Positions 60,628 to 64,000 of a stretch of 64,000 nucleotides of DNA are shown piece after piece. This stretch comes from 62-47 sp044463945. Lineage in GTDB: Bacteria > Pseudomonadota > Alphaproteobacteria > Rhizobiales > Xanthobacteraceae. The position numbers were made by a program, and so were the translations under genes. How positions within the stretch are numbered: the first letter of the stretch is position 1; each line of letters opens with the position of its first letter. The stretch spans positions 1 to 64,000 of the forward strand of contig JBIQLW010000012.1 of the NCBI GenBank assembly GCA_044463945.1. Reading direction: 5' to 3'. The notes beneath the pieces were generated by a model. That model ran no database searches and was not told the DNA's origin. It was given only the letters and a program-made list of their open reading frames with translations.

Positions 60628-60796
60628 GGATTCGGGACGCTAGGCCCGGCAAGATCGCAAGGAAAGCCGGCCGTGGCAAGGCGGCGGCTCGCCCTGCGCC
60701 TGCGCTGGTCCCGTCGGCGGGCTTGAAGTCGGCGGGCGCGATCGCCATTCTTGAGGATAATAGCGACGCTTATCGCCGATCGCGGGAGATATCTGC

Positions 60797-61081
60797 ATGA
60801 CCCAGACCACCAATCGTTTTTTCGACGAGATCGGCCGCCTGATGAACGACGCCGCCGGCGCCGCGCAGGGCGTCAAGCGCGAGGTCGATGCGGTGGTGCG
60901 CAACCAGGCCGAGCGGATCCTGCGCGACCTCGACATCGTCAAGCGCGAGGAGTTCGAGGCGGTGAAGGAGATGGCGCGGCTGGCGCGCGAGGAGAACGAG
61001 GCGCTCAAGGCCCGCATTGCTGCGCTGGAGGCGAAGCTCGGGGCCGCGCCCCCCGCGCCGGACGGCGGCGGCTCCCGCTGA
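60797..61081 (+). CDS. ubiK: Ubiquinone biosynthesis accessory factor UbiK
   Basis: 94 residues, a helical coiled-coil protein: an N-terminal amphipathic part (NRFFDEIGRLMNDAAGAAQG), then REEFEAVKEMARLAREENEALKARIAALEAKLG, the trimeric coiled coil of the BMFP/YqiC family, and a flexible Pro/Gly tail. UbiK helps the ubiquinone synthesis complex, with UbiJ in E. coli. It is divergent from lgt, a common order in this group. Confidence 0.92.
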   Translation: MTQTTNRFFDEIGRLMNDAAGAAQGVKREVDAVVRNQAERILRDLDIVKREEFEAVKEMARLAREENEALKARIAALEAKLGAAPPAPDGGGSR

Positions 61082-61107
61082 GGCGTCGCCCGCGCCTAGG
61101 CGAGCGG

Positions 61108-61232
61108 TCGTCATGCCCGCGAAGGCGGGCATCCAGTATTCCGTGTGGAATCAGATTTCCCATACGCCTGCCCCGGATTACTGGATCGTCCGATGTCGCG
61201 GACGGTGACGCGGTATTTCCGATCAGCCGCCG
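61108..61232. repeat. Composite palindromic repeat (family A), copy 8
   Basis: GTCGTCATGCCCGCGAAGGCGGGCATCCAGTA, spacer with AATCAGATTTCCCATACGCC, then TTACTGGATCGTCCG...CGGACGGTGACGC. It lies in the 319-base gap 61082-61400 between ubiK and rplY; the remaining part is the rplY leader with a hairpin and T-rich stretch. Confidence 0.82.
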
Positions 61233-61354
61233 AAGTGCGAGCCAAGCCGGAATAAATCCGGCCGTTTCCTTGTGTTTTCCGGATGTTGGCGCTAAAAGCC
61301 CCGGCATGTCCCGCGGCCCCTGCACCCCTGGAGGCTTGCCGCCGGCATGAGCAC

Positions 61355-61380
61355 GGGCCGCTTCGCGGCCTTTAACTTTT
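61355..61380 (+). terminator. Hairpin plus T-rich tail in the rplY leader, candidate attenuator
   Basis: GGCCGC (61356-61361) and GCGGCC (61365-61370) form a stem with a TTC loop, followed at once by TTTAACTTTT. The rplY start is 20 bases further on, with AAGGA eight bases before it. The position inside the leader fits either a terminator for upstream transcripts or control of rplY. Confidence 0.55.
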
Positions 61381-61400
61381 ACAAAACAAGGATTTATACG

Positions 61401-62099
61401 ATGGCGACCGTCAAGGAATTGAAGGCGACCGCGCGTCCGAAGGCCGGCAAGGGGGCCGCTCGGGCAGAACGTCGCGCCGGCCGGGTTCCGGCCGTGATCT
61501 ACGGCAACAACGAGCCCCCGCTGACCATCTCGCTCGACGACCGGGAACTGCGTCAGCGCCTTCAGGCCGGCCGTTTCCTTACCACGATTCACGACATCGT
61601 GCTGGACGGCAAGAAGCACCGCGTCATCCCGCGCGACTTCAGCCTCGATCCGGTGCGTGACTTCCCGCTGCATGTCGATTTCCTGCGGCTCGGCCAGGGC
61701 GCGACGATCCGCGTCAGCGTGCCGCTGCACGTCCTCAACGCCGAAACCGCGCCGGGCGTGAAGCGTGGCGGCACCGTCAACATCGTCACCCACACGATCG
61801 ATCTCGAAGTGCCGGCCGACAACATCCCGCAGTATCTCGAAGCGGACGTCGGCGCGCTCGACATCAACGGCTCGCTGCACCTCGCCGACATCAAGCTGCC
61901 GGAGAACGCCAAGCTCATCACCCGCGCCGACGCGACGCTGGTGACCGTGGTGCCGCCGTCCGGCTTCGCCGAGGAGCAGAAGGCCGCAGCCAGCGCGCCC
62001 GCCGCGGGCGCCGCTCCCGCCGCCGGTGCGGCTGCGGCCGGCGCGGCCGCTCCCGCCGCTGGTGCCGCCAAGCCCGCCGCCGGCGACAAGAAGAAGTAA
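61401..62099 (+). CDS. rplY: Ribosomal protein bL25, long Ctc form
   Basis: 232 residues from the ATG at 61401; an in-frame upstream ATG at 61347 overlaps the leader hairpin and is not family-like. The 5S rRNA-binding N-domain (RAGRVPAVIYGNNEPP; HRVIPRDFSLDPVRDFPLHVDFLRL) is followed by the TL5/Ctc C-domain. It ends in an Ala/Pro-rich tail of about 45 residues finishing in three lysines. The protein binds 5S rRNA in the large subunit. It is 24 bases ahead of pth. Confidence 0.95.
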   Translation: MATVKELKATARPKAGKGAARAERRAGRVPAVIYGNNEPPLTISLDDRELRQRLQAGRFLTTIHDIVLDGKKHRVIPRDFSLDPVRDFPLHVDFLRLGQGATIRVSVPLHVLNAETAPGVKRGGTVNIVTHTIDLEVPADNIPQYLEADVGALDINGSLHLADIKLPENAKLITRADATLVTVVPPSGFAEEQKAAASAPAAGAAPAAGAAAAGAAAPAAGAAKPAAGDKKK

Positions 62100-62123
62100 G
62101 GCAAGGCGCGGGGGGCCCGCGTC

Positions 62124-62726
62124 ATGCGGCTCTTTGTCGGGCTCGGCAATCCTGGCGCGAAGTATCAGGGCAACCGGCACAACATCGGGTTCGTTGCGGT
62201 CGAAGCGATGGCGCGGCGTCACGGTTTCGCACCGTGGCGCCGCCGCTTTCAGGGCGAGGCGTCGGAAGGCGCGCTCGACGGCGAGCGCGTCGTGCTGCTC
62301 AAGCCCGCGACCTACATGAACGAGTCCGGCCGCGCGGTCGGCGAGGCGATGCACTTCTTCAAGCTGGCGCTCTCCGACCTCAGCGTGTTCCACGACGAAC
62401 TCGAACTGCCGCCCGGCAAGGTCCGCGTCAAGGTCGGCGGCGGCATCGCCGGCCACAACGGCCTGCGTTCGATCTCGGCGCATGTCGGCAACGACTATCG
62501 GCGGGTGCGGATCGGCATCGGCCATCCCGGCGTGAAGGAGCTGGTGCACGGCTACGTGCTGAGCGATTTCGCCAAGGCGGAGCGGCCGCGCTTCGAGGCG
62601 CTGTGCGACATCGTCGCCGACAACGCCGCGCTGCTTGCGGCCGGCAAAGATTCGACGTTCCAGAACCGGGTGCATCTGGCGATGCAGGCCAAGGGGTTCG
62701 GGGACGACGCCGGTAAAACCGCATGA
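62124..62726 (+). CDS. pth: Peptidyl-tRNA hydrolase
   Basis: 200 residues. The catalytic histidine is H19 in GNPGAKYQGNRHNIGF, with Asn10 before it; FHDELELPPGKVRVKVGGGIAGHNGLRSI carries the other conserved Asp and Asn. It frees tRNA from stalled peptidyl-tRNA. It is 24 bases after rplY, an order common to many bacteria. Confidence 0.97.
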   Translation: MRLFVGLGNPGAKYQGNRHNIGFVAVEAMARRHGFAPWRRRFQGEASEGALDGERVVLLKPATYMNESGRAVGEAMHFFKLALSDLSVFHDELELPPGKVRVKVGGGIAGHNGLRSISAHVGNDYRRVRIGIGHPGVKELVHGYVLSDFAKAERPRFEALCDIVADNAALLAAGKDSTFQNRVHLAMQAKGFGDDAGKTA

Positions 62727-62749
62727 GCGGAATGCGAAGATAGTTTAAT

Positions 62750-62834
62750 CGTCATGGCCGGGCTGGTCCCGGCCATCCACGTCTTCATCCGTTGCAAGGA
62801 GACGTGGATGCCCGGCGTGAAGCCGGGCATGACG
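62750..62834. repeat. Palindromic repeat (family B), copy 3
   Basis: CGTCATGGCCGGGCTGGTC with GACCAGCCC-type return CCCGGCCATCCACG, then CGTGGATGCCCGGCGTGAAG with its partner GCCGGGCATGACG. It ends 22 bases before the ychF ATG, and its translation (MAGLVPAIH) falls in frame with ychF. Confidence 0.82.
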
Positions 62835-62855
62835 CAGTCATATGCTGAGGACGAC

Positions 62856-63953
62856 ATGGGTTTCAAATGCGGCATCGTCGGACTGCCCAATGTCGGCAAG
62901 TCCACCCTGTTCAACGCGCTGACGGAAACGGCGGCGGCGCAGGCGGCGAACTATCCGTTCTGCACCATCGAGCCCAATGTCGGCGCGGTGGCGGTGCCGG
63001 ACCCGCGGCTTGAGAAGCTCGCGGCGATCGCCAAGTCGCAGCAGATCATCCCGACGCAACTGACGTTCGTGGATATCGCCGGGCTGGTGAAGGGCGCCTC
63101 GAAAGGCGAAGGGCTCGGCAACCAGTTCCTCGCCAACATCCGCGAGGTCGATGCGGTCGCGCATGTGGTGCGCTGCTTCGAGGATTCCGACATCACCCAT
63201 GTCGAAGGCAAGATCGCGCCGCTGGCGGATATCGAAACCATCGAAACCGAACTGATGCTGGCCGATCTGGAGAGCCTGGAGAAGCGCGTCGACAACCTCG
63301 CCAAGAAGGCCAAGGGCGGCGACAAGGATTCGAAGGAACAGCTCGACCTCGTCGAGCGAGCGCTGAAGCTGCTGCGCGACGGCAAGCCGGCGCGCTTTCT
63401 TGAGCGCAAGCCGGAGGAGGAGCGCGCCTTCCGGATGCTCGGCCTGCTGTCGTCGAAGCCGGTGCTCTACGTCTGCAACGTCGAGGAGAGTGCCGCGGCG
63501 GACGGCAACGATTTCTCGCGGGCGGTGTTCGCGCACGCGGCGAAGGAGGGCGCGGTCGCCGTCGTCATCTCGGCGAAGATCGAATCCGAGATCGCGAGGC
63601 TATCGCGCGAGGAGCGCGCCGATTTCCTCGAAACGCTGGGGCTCACCGAGGCCGGGCTCGACCGGCTGATCCGCGCCGGCTACGAACTGCTGCACCTCAT
63701 CACCTACTTCACGGTGGGGCCGAAGGAGGCGCGCGCCTGGACCATCACCAAGGGGACGAAGGCGCCCGCCGCCGCCGGCGTCATCCATACCGATTTCGAG
63801 AAGGGCTTCATCCGCGCCGAGACCATCGCCTATGACGACTACGTTTCGCTCGGCGGCGAAGCCGGCGCGCGCGACGCCGGCAAGCTGCGGCTTGAAGGCA
63901 AGGACTACGTCGTCGCCGACGGCGACGTCATGCACTTCCGTTTCAACACCTGA
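62856..63953 (+). CDS. ychF: Redox-regulated ATPase YchF (Obg family)
   Basis: 365 residues from the ATG at 62856, where the family begins (MGFKCGIVGLPNVGKST). The P-loop is GLPNVGKST, Switch II reads FVDIAGLVKGASKGEGLGN, and the base-recognition motif is NVEES in place of NKxD, which makes it prefer ATP. A coiled-coil domain and a C-terminal TGS domain (HLITYFTVGPKEARAWTITKGTKA) follow. It binds ribosomes and affects oxidative stress responses. The stop is followed by 47 bases of non-coding sequence to the window end. Confidence 0.97.
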   Translation: MGFKCGIVGLPNVGKSTLFNALTETAAAQAANYPFCTIEPNVGAVAVPDPRLEKLAAIAKSQQIIPTQLTFVDIAGLVKGASKGEGLGNQFLANIREVDAVAHVVRCFEDSDITHVEGKIAPLADIETIETELMLADLESLEKRVDNLAKKAKGGDKDSKEQLDLVERALKLLRDGKPARFLERKPEEERAFRMLGLLSSKPVLYVCNVEESAAADGNDFSRAVFAHAAKEGAVAVVISAKIESEIARLSREERADFLETLGLTEAGLDRLIRAGYELLHLITYFTVGPKEARAWTITKGTKAPAAAGVIHTDFEKGFIRAETIAYDDYVSLGGEAGARDAGKLRLEGKDYVVADGDVMHFRFNT

Positions 63954-64000
63954 GCGTCGCGGATCACCGCTCTGGCGCGGATGCACAGTCTCGCGGCCGT

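Overview
The window is a gene-dense, GC-rich chromosomal segment from an alphaproteobacterium of the order Hyphomicrobiales (Rhizobiales), most likely of the Bradyrhizobium / Rhodopseudomonas / Nitrobacter / Afipia group. The evidence is the conserved gene order (chvI-chvG-hprK-PTS EIIA-HPr next to pckA; lgt-midA-pgeF divergent from ubiK; rplY-pth-ychF), the Tad/Cpa pilus genes, a DUF2865 protein, and several families of intergenic palindromic repeats whose chance translations (such as MAGLVPAIH) are typical of this group. The genus cannot be fixed from this sequence. No tRNA, rRNA, CRISPR array, prophage, integrase or insertion-sequence transposase was seen.

Layout. 1-4936: part of a Tad/Flp pilus locus. 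A leftward arm carries the Flp pilin, cpaA, cpaB and the start of cpaC; a rightward arm carries an orphan secretin N-domain protein and two TadE-type minor pseudopilins. 5169-9728: ligA, an M24 aminopeptidase P and a doubtful small ORF. 10049-14151: a leftward regulatory operon, chvI-chvG-hprK-EIIA-HPr. 14445-18222: a HugZ-like protein, pckA and a thioesterase. 18394-24923: glgP, two small or unknown proteins, a DUF2865 protein, an NhaD-type antiporter and pyrE. 25171-28124: a dctPQM TRAP transporter. 28320-36102: mepA, modABC, cvrA, sfsA, map and radC. 36293-41911: a YhaN/YhaO (SbcCD-like) ATPase-nuclease pair and rlmJ. 42048-47674: an outer-membrane barrel protein, uvrC, pgsA, moaD, moaE and prmB. 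48095-53726: a MATE exporter, ilvE divergent from a marR gene, then an OmpR/EnvZ-like two-component pair. 53987-60540: proC, a YbjN-like gene, prs, a lipoprotein, pgeF, midA and lgt. 60797-63953: ubiK, rplY, pth and ychF.

How the parts work together. Most genes are housekeeping: DNA ligation and excision repair, nucleotide and phospholipid synthesis, translation, cofactor synthesis. Three groups are more specialised. The Tad genes build a thin adhesive pilus. The ChvGI / PTS-HprK operon couples envelope or pH sensing to carbon and nitrogen status, and sits beside the gluconeogenic gene pckA, a known ChvI-linked neighbourhood. ModABC imports molybdate, which MoaD and MoaE (15 kb away) help place in molybdopterin.

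I found no convincing new multi-gene system. The best leads are regulatory or structural: two perfect tandem CtrA-type boxes upstream of the outer-membrane protein gene; perfect palindromes in the chvI and ilvE/marR divergent promoters; hairpins just ahead of norM and rplY; a ModC lacking its C-terminal molybdate-binding domain and overlapping a convergent gene; and at least four families of dispersed palindromic repeats, one of which interrupts the Tad operon.
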